Source: Candidatus Latescibacterota bacterium (GTDB lineage Bacteria; Latescibacterota; UBA2968; UBA8231). Taken from it: a stretch of 32,973 nucleotides of DNA. Below are positions 1 to 6,591 of the stretch, piece after piece (positions within the stretch are counted from its first letter, which is position 1; each line of letters opens with the position of its first letter). Location: NCBI GenBank assembly GCA_020852055.1, contig JADZBP010000256.1, positions 1 to 32,973 on the forward strand. Direction: 5' to 3'. A program made the translations under genes and the position numbers. The notes beneath the pieces are model-generated. The model had not been told where the DNA came from, made no database searches, and saw only the letters and a program-made list of their open reading frames with translations.

Positions 1-732
1 GAGGTTCCACCAGCCGGTGTAGTCCGAGATAAAATGCAGGCACCCGTCCGGCGACCACTCGGGCTGGAAGATGGACTCCTCCAGACCGCCGGCCAACAGT
101 TCCACCTTGCCCAGGGTTCCATCCTCGCTGAATGTTCCCACCCACAATTCGCAACCATCCCAGGGCATGTTGGGATGGTTCCAGGTGGTCCAGGCCAGCC
201 GGGCGCCGTCCGGGCTGAGGCGGGGGAAGGCGTAGAAATCGTTGCCGCCCACCAGTACCCGGCTCTCCCCGGACCCCAGGTCCACCGCCGCGATGGTATT
301 CACCGCCTCTCCCGCACCAGTGTGGTCCTCGCGCACGCAGATCAGGCGCTGCCGGCGCGGGTCCATCACCCCGTCGGCGTAGCGCAGCGCCCCCTCCGGC
401 GTGAGCGGCCGGGCGCTGCCGTCCGGCGCCACCCGGTAGAGCCGCTGGTCGGCGAAGTGGGCGCAATAGGCCACCTCGCCGTCCACGGTGTAGGCCCCGC
501 CTCCGTACTCGTGTACGCGGGTGCGCACGTTGAGGGAGGCCGGCGTACCCTCCCACACCGATCCATCGGCGCGGCGGCGCATCAGCACACAGCGCCCCGC
601 CTCGCTGGGCCGCGGCTCGATCCAGCAGATCTGCTCGCCGGCCAGGCGCACGCTGCCCAGGCCCACGGCCTCACTGACGAGGCTCTGGGCGCTGATGGGG
701 GATTTCCAGGAACCGTAGGGCGCACTTGCCAT
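1..732 (-). CDS. S9 family peptidase (acylaminoacyl/dipeptidyl-peptidase type), N-terminal part only
   Basis: The frame opens with ATG at 732 and runs off the left edge, so only about 244 N-terminal residues are seen. Reading the minus strand gives the beta-propeller start typical of bacterial S9 oligopeptidases: [10 protein letters not shown] near residue 6, VHEYGGGAY near residue 73, [10 protein letters not shown] near residue 186, and FQPEWSPDG followed by [10 protein letters not shown] at the edge. These motifs are characteristic of the propeller that gates the alpha/beta-hydrolase domain; the catalytic Ser-Asp-His domain would lie outside the window. No signal peptide is visible, so a cytoplasmic peptidase acting on short peptides is likely. 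It starts 2 bp after the isomerase stop codon and is the last visible gene of the operon. Family assignment is firm; substrate is unknown. Confidence 0.88.
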   Translation of the reverse strand, partial: MASAPYGSWKSPISAQSLVSEAVGLGSVRLAGEQICWIEPRPSEAGRCVLMRRRADGSVWEGTPASLNVRTRVHEYGGGAYTVDGEVAYCAHFADQRLYRVAPDGSARPLTPEGALRYADGVMDPRRQRLICVREDHTGAGEAVNTIAAVDLGSGESRVLVGGNDFYAFPRLSPDGARLAWTTWNHPNMPWDGCELWVGTFSEDGTLGKVELLAGGLEESIFQPEWSPDGCLHFISDYTGWWNL

Positions 733-734
733 GT

Positions 735-1415
735 CTAGCGAGCCCCCCGGTAATAACGCTCGTAGTCGTTGACCAGCAGGTGCAGCGGCGCCTCGTCCTC
801 CTCGATGGCCGGGAAACGACCCACCGGCTCGAAGAAACGGTTGTCGGTGTGGTCGTCGTTCACCTTGGAGACCTCCCCCACCAGCACCCGCTCCCCCACG
901 CCCCAGAACTTGTGATAACAGCGGGGTTCGAGGGTGATGCTCTCGCCGGGCTTGAGCACCACGGTGGTGCCCGCGTCGAGGGTGCGCCTTTCGCCGTCCA
1001 TGCTCACCTGCACCGGGGTATCGGCCAGGGTTTCGTCGGCAGCGGCGTTGTAGAGCTGCACCGCCAGTTCCCCGCCGCCCCGGTTGATGATATCCTCGGT
1101 CTTGGACCAGTGGAAGTGCATGGGGGTGACCTGATCGACTCCGACCACTAGGACCTTCTCGCAGTAATTCTTGCCCTGGCCGCCGGGCTGCCCGTTGCGC
1201 AGGGTGAAGACGAAGAGGCCGATCCGCTGGTAATCCTCCTGGCCGAAGTCGGTGATATCCCAGCCCAGGCCCCTCTCGGCGATCTCCCGGACCTCTTCCC
1301 CGCGCCGGCCCCATTCCTCCGGGGTCCAGTAGGCGAAGGGCGGCAGGTGGAACTGGTGCTGGTGCAGGAAGGCGTCGACCTGGCGCATGGTGTTGTTGAT
1401 CTGCGAACGTTTCAT
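735..1415 (-). CDS. D-lyxose / D-mannose ketol-isomerase (cupin fold)
   Basis: This 226-residue protein matches the D-lyxose isomerase family (formerly DUF1498) along its whole length. These cupin enzymes interconvert D-lyxose and D-xylulose, and many also convert D-mannose to D-fructose. Visible metal-site residues are H100 and H102 in [12 protein letters not shown]107, and H168 in PRCYHKFWG. The ATG shares its A with the TGA of the upstream E2 gene (TGATG), implying translational coupling. In an operon with an alpha-mannosidase, a PfkB kinase and an aldolase, mannose to fructose is the most economical role; this is inferred from context. No secretion signal is present, so the protein should be cytoplasmic. 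Confidence 0.88.
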   Translation of the reverse strand: MKRSQINNTMRQVDAFLHQHQFHLPPFAYWTPEEWGRRGEEVREIAERGLGWDITDFGQEDYQRIGLFVFTLRNGQPGGQGKNYCEKVLVVGVDQVTPMHFHWSKTEDIINRGGGELAVQLYNAAADETLADTPVQVSMDGERRTLDAGTTVVLKPGESITLEPRCYHKFWGVGERVLVGEVSKVNDDHTDNRFFEPVGRFPAIEEDEAPLHLLVNDYERYYRGAR

Positions 1416-2554
1416 CAGCCGCTCTCCTTCTCGAGGATTTCGCGCAGGGTCTGCAAGAAGCGGGCGGCCTGGGTCCCGTCGGCCACCCGGTGATCCACAC
1501 TCAGGCTCAGGCGCAGTTGCGGCACCAGGTGGATGCCTCCCTGCCGCACCACCACCTGCTCGGCCACCCGGCCCACTGCCAGCATGGCGCTCTGCCCCGG
1601 ATCGACCAGGGCCTCGAACTCGTCGATGCCGTACATGCCCAGGTTGCTGATACTGAGGGCCGCCGGGGCCGCATCCTGCTGGTTGAGGGCCGCGCGCCGG
1701 CCCCGTTCCACGGCCCCGCGCACCTGGGCCACCAGCCCGGCCAGGGGCAGGCGGTCGGGCTCGGGCATGGTGGCCACCAGCAGGTTGTCCTCGGCGGCGA
1801 TGACCAGCCCGATATCAGCGCGGGTATAGGCGCGGTACTGCGGGCCCGGCTCCAGCCATACCCGGTTGAGCTGCGGGTGGGCCCGCAGGGCCCGAGCCGC
1901 TGCACCCAAAATCAGGTGGGTATAGGTGAGTCCCTCGAGGCCGGCGGCCCGTTCCTTTTCCAGGCTCACCCGCGCCTGGTCCATGTCCACCGCCAGGGTC
2001 AGACGGATCTGCGGCACCTGCTGCGCCGACTGCAGCACCCGCTGGGCGATGAGCTGCCGATGCCGGGGCACCGGGCTGTCGGTGTACGCGGCCTGAGACG
2101 GGCCGGCCCCGATCAGCGCCTCCACGTCCTTCTTCTCGATACGCCCTCCCGGCCCGCTGCCCCTCAACTGCCCCAGGTCGATGCCGTGTTCGCGGGCGAG
2201 ATGACGGGCCACCGGGGTGGCCAGCACCTTGGCCCCGGGCGCCGCAGGCACTGCGCCTGCCGGTGGGGTTTGCTCGGGCCGCTCCGGGGCCGGGAGGGCC
2301 GCGTCCACGCTTTCGCCGGCCTGGCCCAGATAGGCGATCACCGCCCCGGCCTCGGCGCTCTGCTCCTCGGCACAGACTATTTTCAACAGCGTTCCCGCGG
2401 CGGCCGCCTCGACCTCCAGGGTCGCCTTGTCGGTCTCCACCTCCAGCAGCGGCTCCCCTGCTTTGACCACCTCACCCTCGGCCTTGAGCCAGCGGAGGAT
2501 GCGCAACTCGTCGGAGGTCTGGCCCAGCGCGGGCATACGGATTTCAGTGGCCAT
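1415..2554 (-). CDS. 2-oxoacid dehydrogenase E2 component (dihydrolipoamide acyltransferase)
   Basis: This 379-residue E2 has the standard order. An N-terminal lipoyl domain (about 1-77) carries the lipoylated lysine K43 in [10 protein letters not shown]. An Ala/Pro-rich linker follows, then a peripheral subunit-binding domain (about 108-147, [16 protein letters not shown] and GSGPGGRI). The catalytic acyltransferase domain (about 163-379) has the active-site signature DHRVADG, with H355 and D359. It transfers the acyl group from E1-bound TPP to CoA. It lies 6 bp after the E1beta stop and overlaps the isomerase start. There is only one lipoyl domain. No dihydrolipoamide dehydrogenase (E3) is in the window, so E3 must come from elsewhere. 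Pyruvate or acetoin is the likely substrate, but sequence alone does not decide. Confidence 0.92.
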   Translation of the reverse strand: MATEIRMPALGQTSDELRILRWLKAEGEVVKAGEPLLEVETDKATLEVEAAAAGTLLKIVCAEEQSAEAGAVIAYLGQAGESVDAALPAPERPEQTPPAGAVPAAPGAKVLATPVARHLAREHGIDLGQLRGSGPGGRIEKKDVEALIGAGPSQAAYTDSPVPRHRQLIAQRVLQSAQQVPQIRLTLAVDMDQARVSLEKERAAGLEGLTYTHLILGAAARALRAHPQLNRVWLEPGPQYRAYTRADIGLVIAAEDNLLVATMPEPDRLPLAGLVAQVRGAVERGRRAALNQQDAAPAALSISNLGMYGIDEFEALVDPGQSAMLAVGRVAEQVVVRQGGIHLVPQLRLSLSVDHRVADGTQAARFLQTLREILEKESG

Positions 2555-2560
2555 ACGACC

Positions 2561-3595
2561 TCAGGCGAAAAGTTGGCGGATGGTCTGGACGATGCGCTCG
2601 GTGCTGGGCACCACCTCCTGCTCCATGATCGGGGCAAAGGGCAGGGGCACGTCGGCGGTGGCGATGCGTTTGATGGGCGCCTCCAGGCTGAAGAGGCACT
2701 CGTCGGCCGCCCGCGCCGCCACCTCGGCCCCCCAGCCGCCGGTGAGGGTGTCCTCGTGTACAATCACCAGCCGGCCGGTCTTGCGCACCGAAGCCCACAG
2801 GGTTGGCGTGTCGAGCGGGTTGAGGGTGAGGGGATCGATGACCTCGCAGGAGATGCCATCGGCGGCGAGCACCTCGGCGGCGGCCAGGGAACGGTACAGA
2901 CTGATATGGGTAGCGACGATGGTCACCTGATCGCCGGGCCGCTTGACCACTGCCTTGCCGATGGGGAAGAGATACTCCTCCTCGGGCACGTGGCAGGTCA
3001 ACTCGATGCCCCCGGCCATGGCCCGGCCCTTGCTACCATAGAGCATCTTGTGCTCGAAGATCAGCACCGGGTTGCCGTCGCGCACCGCGCTCTTGAGCAG
3101 CCCCTTGGCGTGGTACGCATCGGAGACACACACCACCTTGAGACCAGGGACGTGCACGAAGAAACTCTCGGGGCACTGGCCGTGCTGGGCGCCGCGGTTG
3201 GTGGTGCCCACCGGGGCGCGCATCACCAGCGGCACGCTGAGCTTGCCGCCCGACATGTAGCGCATCTTGGCGGCCTGGTTGACCAACTCGTCCATACACT
3301 CGAAGAGGAAGTCGGCGTACTGCATGTCAGCGATAGGATGCATGCCCATCAGCGCCGCGCCGGTGGCCGCCCCGGCGATCACCTTCTCGCTGATCGGGGT
3401 GTCGATAATGCGCTCGTGCCCGAACTCCTCGGGCAGGCCGAGGTACACCCCGAAGGCCCCGCCGAAGCCGCCTTCCACGCCGATGTCCTCGCCGATGAGG
3501 AACACCGATTCGTCCCGCCGCATCTCCTCGGCGATGGCCTCGCGCAAGGCCTCGGCGATGGTCAGCCGGCGCTCGGTCTTTTTCCCTTCACTCAT
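2561..3595 (-). CDS. 2-oxoacid (pyruvate/acetoin-type) dehydrogenase E1 component, beta subunit
   Basis: This 344-residue protein is a complete E1beta of the transketolase-like TPP family. The N-terminal pyrimidine-binding part contains VFLIGEDIGVEGG, where E36 is the expected glutamate that activates the TPP aminopyrimidine. It is followed by the family blocks DTPISE and ADMQYADF, then by GTTNRGAQHGQCPESFFVHVPGLKV. The C-terminal transketolase domain (about 215-344) ends in the usual PLPFAPIMEQEVVPS stretch. Its ATG overlaps the E1alpha stop by 4 bp (ATGA), so the two subunits are translationally coupled and presumably form an alpha2beta2 heterotetramer. It catalyses oxidative decarboxylation of a 2-oxoacid (or acetoin cleavage) and feeds E2. 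Confidence 0.93.
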   Translation of the reverse strand: MSEGKKTERRLTIAEALREAIAEEMRRDESVFLIGEDIGVEGGFGGAFGVYLGLPEEFGHERIIDTPISEKVIAGAATGAALMGMHPIADMQYADFLFECMDELVNQAAKMRYMSGGKLSVPLVMRAPVGTTNRGAQHGQCPESFFVHVPGLKVVCVSDAYHAKGLLKSAVRDGNPVLIFEHKMLYGSKGRAMAGGIELTCHVPEEEYLFPIGKAVVKRPGDQVTIVATHISLYRSLAAAEVLAADGISCEVIDPLTLNPLDTPTLWASVRKTGRLVIVHEDTLTGGWGAEVAARAADECLFSLEAPIKRIATADVPLPFAPIMEQEVVPSTERIVQTIRQLFA

Positions 3596-4569
3596 ATCAA
3601 CACATCCTCATAGGCCTGGGCCGGGGTGGGATCGGGGGACTGGCGCGAGAACTCCACCGCGTCGTCCAGTTCGGCAACGACCTGCTCGTCGAGGGCCGCC
3701 AGGTCGGCCTCGCTGCAGCGGCCGGCGGCGACCAGTTTTTTGCCCAACCCCGGTATGGGGTCTTTGGCCAGCCACTCGGCCTCCTCGGCCTTGCTGCGGT
3801 ACCCGCGCGCATCGCTGCGGCTGTGGCCGGTGAAGCGGTAGGTCTTGCACTCCAGCAGCGTGGGCCCCTTGCCCTCGCGGGCGGCGGCCACGGCCTGCGC
3901 GGTGGCGCGGCGCACCGCCAACACATCCATGCCGTCAACGACCTGGGCCGGCACCCGGTACGCGGCAGCCCGTTCGGCCACGTCCTTGACCGGGGAAACC
4001 TGATGGTACGCGGTGGAGGCGCCGTAGAGGTTGTTCTCGCAGACAAAAACGATGGGCAACTGCTGCACCGCGGCGAAATTGAGCCCCTCGTGGAAAGCCC
4101 CCTCGTTGGTGGCCCCGTCGCCAAAGAAACACACCGCTACCTGGCTGCTTCGCCGCAGCTTGAAGGCCAGGCCCAACCCGGTGACCACCGTGTTGCCGCC
4201 CCCGACGATGGCGATGGCCGGCAGCATGCCCACCTCGGGGTCGCCGAAGTGCATGGAGCCGCCCTTGGCGCGGCAGCAGCCGGTCTGTTTGCCGTAGAGT
4301 TCGGCCATGGCGGCGCGGCTGCTCACGCCTTTGGCCAGGGCGTGGCCGTGGGGCCGGTGGGTGGAGGTGATCCAGTCGGTGGTTTCGAGGTTGTCGCAGA
4401 CGCCCACGGCGACGGCCTCCTGGCCCTGGTACTGGTGCAGGGTGCCGGCGAGTTCGCCCTGAAGGAAGAGGTGGTACACGCGGTCCTCGAAACGGCGCAG
4501 CAATACCAGTTTGCGGTAGAGTGCGCGCAGGTGTTCGGTGCTGAGTCCGTCGAAATCGTCGCCTGTCAT
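3592..4569 (-). CDS. 2-oxoacid (pyruvate/acetoin-type) dehydrogenase E1 component, alpha subunit
   Basis: This 325-residue E1alpha carries the classic TPP/Mg motif: GDG at 150-152 and the closing NN at 179-180 in FVCENN. The family blocks HQYQGQEAVAVG (about 45-56), GGSMHFGD (about 103-110) and the loop YRFTGHSRSD (about 244-253) are also present. Length and start fit the family. The ATG at 4569 is preceded by GAGGAG just upstream, a good ribosome-binding site. Within the operon it follows a 192-bp structured spacer, the only sizeable internal gap, so it may be a partly separate transcription or regulation unit. PDH, acetoin dehydrogenase and branched-chain enzymes are hard to tell apart by eye; a sugar-catabolic context favours pyruvate or acetoin. 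Confidence 0.92.
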   Translation of the reverse strand: MTGDDFDGLSTEHLRALYRKLVLLRRFEDRVYHLFLQGELAGTLHQYQGQEAVAVGVCDNLETTDWITSTHRPHGHALAKGVSSRAAMAELYGKQTGCCRAKGGSMHFGDPEVGMLPAIAIVGGGNTVVTGLGLAFKLRRSSQVAVCFFGDGATNEGAFHEGLNFAAVQQLPIVFVCENNLYGASTAYHQVSPVKDVAERAAAYRVPAQVVDGMDVLAVRRATAQAVAAAREGKGPTLLECKTYRFTGHSRSDARGYRSKAEEAEWLAKDPIPGLGKKLVAAGRCSEADLAALDEQVVAELDDAVEFSRQSPDPTPAQAYEDVLI

Positions 4570-4609
4570 AAGCTCCTCAAACGGTGACTGGTACTGCTAG
4601 TCGGTGCGG

Positions 4610-4624
4610 CGGGGCGATGCCCCG
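4610..4624. repeat. Short perfect hairpin in the intra-operon spacer
   Basis: CGGGGC (4610-4615), loop GAT, then GCCCCG (4619-4624) form a 6-bp GC-only stem with a 3-nt loop. In the transcribed (minus) sense it lies about 40 nt before the E1alpha start codon. There is no T-run after it, so a simple intrinsic terminator is unlikely. It is one part of the larger structured element spanning 4610-4750. Confidence 0.55.
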
Positions 4625-4750
4625 GCGGCCTTTCCCTGGGGAGTGGCGGGGCAGGGAAGTCCGCGTGGTGGTGTGGCTGGGTAGCGGAGCCAGAGCGAGC
4701 GGGGGGGCAGGACGCGCCTTGGGAAAGGCCAGAGTGGGCATGCCCCGGCG
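4617..4750. repeat. Structured intra-operon element with direct and inverted repeats
   Basis: The 192-bp spacer between the aldolase and E1alpha genes (4570-4761) holds no gene I can support, but it has dense symmetry. An 11-bp direct repeat ATGCCCCGGCG occurs at 4617-4627 and 4740-4750. Just inside it, GGCCTTTCCC (4627-4636) and GGGAAAGGCC (4721-4730) are perfect 10-bp inverted arms enclosing 84 nt. The interior carries a smaller hairpin, TGGCT (4674-4678) with AGCCA (4688-4692). GGGCATGCCC at 4736-4745 is a 10-bp palindrome. The layout could be a REP/MITE-like element or an RNA structure controlling processing or expression of the E1-E2 half of the operon. I do not recognise a known RNA family. 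Confidence 0.6.
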
Positions 4751-4761
4751 CACAGGTACAA

Positions 4762-5655
4762 TTACGCCTTCCCGCTGCCCCCGTACAGTTTGATAAGTCG
4801 CCGCACCTCGGCGGCCATGGCGGTTTTGCCGGTGTTGAGCAGGTCCGTGTCCTTGTGTGAACCGAGCACCTGGTGCGGGTCCACCCCGGCAGGCCAGACG
4901 GCCACACGACCCCGGATCGCGTCGAGAAAACGTTTTTTCAGGATGGTCCCCACGTTGAACTTGGCCACCCCGCCGGCGAGGGCGCGCGGCACGGCCTGGG
5001 GCGGGAAACTCGTGCCCCCGTGCATCACCAGGGGCAGACCCACCCGCCGGTGGATGGCTTCGAGGTGGTCCAGGTCCACGGGGGCATAGCCGCTGGTGAG
5101 CAGGTGCACGTTGCCCACCGACACGGCCAGGCAGTCGATGCCAGTGAGATGGGCGAACTCGGCGGCCTGTTCGGGGTCCGTAAGGGCTGCAGCCGAATCG
5201 TCGATGCCCTCGGCCACGGCATCGGGCAACCGGCCCAACTCCGCCTCCACGCTGGCACCGCGGGTCCTGGCATATGCCACCAGCTCGGCGATCTCGCGCA
5301 CCGCCCGGTCCCAGGCCCAGGCCGAGCGGTCCATCATCACCGCGTTGAACCCCGCATCGAGGCCGCGTCTGGCCTGTTCGAGGGTGTGGGCCTCGTTGAG
5401 CAAGAGGGCCACCGGCACCCTGGCCCGGTGGGCCAAAGGCAACCCCAGGCCCGCCAGCATCTCGACGCCGCCGGCGTCCAGCCAGGCCCCGTCGGCCATC
5501 ATACAGCCAAACCCCAGGATCACCGGGGCCTGTTCTGCCTCAGCCGCTTCGAGCACAGCTTCGAGCGAGTAGCTGTCCCAGGCCTCGAAATATCCCACTG
5601 CGTAGCCGCCGGCGCGGGCCCGGTCCATCATCCCCCTCATCGAATCCAGCGCCAC
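4762..5655 (-). CDS. Class II fructose-bisphosphate aldolase family protein with altered active-site motif
   Basis: This 297-residue protein keeps the class II (zinc) aldolase TIM-barrel pattern. GGYAVGYFEAWD is at about 16-27, GFNAVMMDRSAW at 102-113, VEAELGRL at 136-143, VSVGNVH (H184) at about 178-184 and VMHGGTSFPP (H212) at 210-219, followed by GVAKFNVGT. The second and third metal-site histidines are therefore present. The segment that normally reads HLDHG, with the catalytic Asp and first zinc His, reads LLLNEAH (84-90), giving N87 and E88. GTG at 5655 is chosen as the start because AAGGAGG lies 7 nt upstream and the codon overlaps the kinase TAG (TAGTG). By context it would cleave a ketose phosphate such as fructose 1-phosphate. 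The altered residues make substrate and mechanism uncertain. Confidence 0.85.
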   Translation of the reverse strand: MALDSMRGMMDRARAGGYAVGYFEAWDSYSLEAVLEAAEAEQAPVILGFGCMMADGAWLDAGGVEMLAGLGLPLAHRARVPVALLLNEAHTLEQARRGLDAGFNAVMMDRSAWAWDRAVREIAELVAYARTRGASVEAELGRLPDAVAEGIDDSAAALTDPEQAAEFAHLTGIDCLAVSVGNVHLLTSGYAPVDLDHLEAIHRRVGLPLVMHGGTSFPPQAVPRALAGGVAKFNVGTILKKRFLDAIRGRVAVWPAGVDPHQVLGSHKDTDLLNTGKTAMAAEVRRLIKLYGGSGKA

Positions 5656-6590
5656 TAACGGGCCTCCTTCAGGAAAGCCTGGGCCTCGGCCCAGGTGAAC
5701 ACCCCGGTGGTGCAACCCAGCTTGGTGCAGGCCGAAGCGCCGATGGCGCTGGCCAGGCGCAGACATTCGCGCAGGGGCCAGTCCCGCACCAGGCCGGCGA
5801 TCAGACCGGCGGCAAAGGCGTCGCCCGCCCCCGAGCCGTCGACCATGGGCAGGCCAAAGGCCGGCAGCTCCAGCACCTGGCCGGAGCGGGCCAGCAGCGC
5901 CCCCCGCTCGCCCTGGGTGATGATCGCCGCCCCGCAACCCGCCACCAGCAGGCGCTGGGCCTGGGCGAGTGGATCGGTCTCCCCGGTGAGCACCTGGGCC
6001 TCGTGGTTGTTGGGGGTGAAGTAGTCCACCTCGGGCAGCACCGCCGCCAGGGATTCCCAACCGCCGCCCCCCTCGGTCACCACCACGTCGAGCACGGTGT
6101 ACACCCCCTGCGCCCGAGCGAAAGCCAGCAAGGCCCGGAACGCCGCCGGGTCGAAGCCGGGCAGGATCAGGTACCCCCCCACGTACAACACCCTGGCCGC
6201 GGCGATCTGCTCGCGGGAGATATCCTCGACCCGGAACCCGGCGTTGGCGCCAAAGGTGTGTACATAGCGGCGGTCATCCCCAGTCACCGGCAGGATCACC
6301 GTCTCCGAGGTGGCAAGCTGCTCCGAGCGCCGCAACCCCGCCGTATCCACCCCCTTGGACTGGAGATCTCGCTCGACAAAATCCCCGCCCGCATCCCGCC
6401 CGACCATACCCACCACCCCCGAGGCCACCTCCAGCTTGCGCAGGCAGGTGGCGGTGTTGGCGGCGCACCCTCCCGAGTCGTGCCAGAAGCCGCCGGTGGC
6501 CATCAACTCCCCCGCCGCCGGCAGGCGCGGCAGCGGCGGCACAAAGGTGTCGGCCACCAACACCCCGGCGCAGACCACTTCGACGCTCAT
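5655..6590 (-). CDS. PfkB-family carbohydrate kinase
   Basis: This 311-residue protein belongs to the ribokinase/PfkB family. It starts with the usual strand and substrate loop (VVCAGVLVADTF), has the conserved glycine pair in HDSGGCAANTA (G40-G41), and ends with the ATP/anion-hole signature DGSGAGDAFAAG (about 251-262), where D257 is the expected catalytic base. The family usually reads DTTGAGDAF; the G at 252 is a small deviation. It phosphorylates a sugar, sugar phosphate or nucleoside from ATP in the cytoplasm. Its position directly before an aldolase-family gene, and in an operon with a mannose/lyxose isomerase, suggests a ketohexokinase- or 1-phosphofructokinase-like role; the substrate is inferred. 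It lies 1 bp after the upstream gene. Confidence 0.9.
   Translation of the reverse strand: MSVEVVCAGVLVADTFVPPLPRLPAAGELMATGGFWHDSGGCAANTATCLRKLEVASGVVGMVGRDAGGDFVERDLQSKGVDTAGLRRSEQLATSETVILPVTGDDRRYVHTFGANAGFRVEDISREQIAAARVLYVGGYLILPGFDPAAFRALLAFARAQGVYTVLDVVVTEGGGGWESLAAVLPEVDYFTPNNHEAQVLTGETDPLAQAQRLLVAGCGAAIITQGERGALLARSGQVLELPAFGLPMVDGSGAGDAFAAGLIAGLVRDWPLRECLRLASAIGASACTKLGCTTGVFTWAEAQAFLKEAR
5663..5669 (-). promoter_or_regulatory. Shine-Dalgarno AAGGAGG fixing the GTG start of the aldolase-family gene
   Basis: In the minus sense AAGGAGG ends 7 nt before the GTG at 5655, ideal spacing. The next in-frame ATG at 5640 would be 22 nt away. This supports the GTG start and coupling to the kinase gene, whose stop codon shares its last base with the GTG. 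Confidence 0.8.
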
Positions 6591-6591
6591 C

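Noticed and set aside
1490-3613. A plus-strand open frame of about 700 codons across the E2 and E1beta genes.
   Set aside because: It is antisense to two clear enzyme genes and rich in His, Gly, Arg and Gln as expected for the complement of GC-rich codons; no domain is recognisable.
5656-6060. An N-terminal extension of the aldolase frame reaching to 6060.
   Set aside because: The extra 135 residues overlap the PfkB gene in another frame, are Gly/Arg/Pro-rich and unlike aldolases; a Shine-Dalgarno sequence marks GTG 5655.
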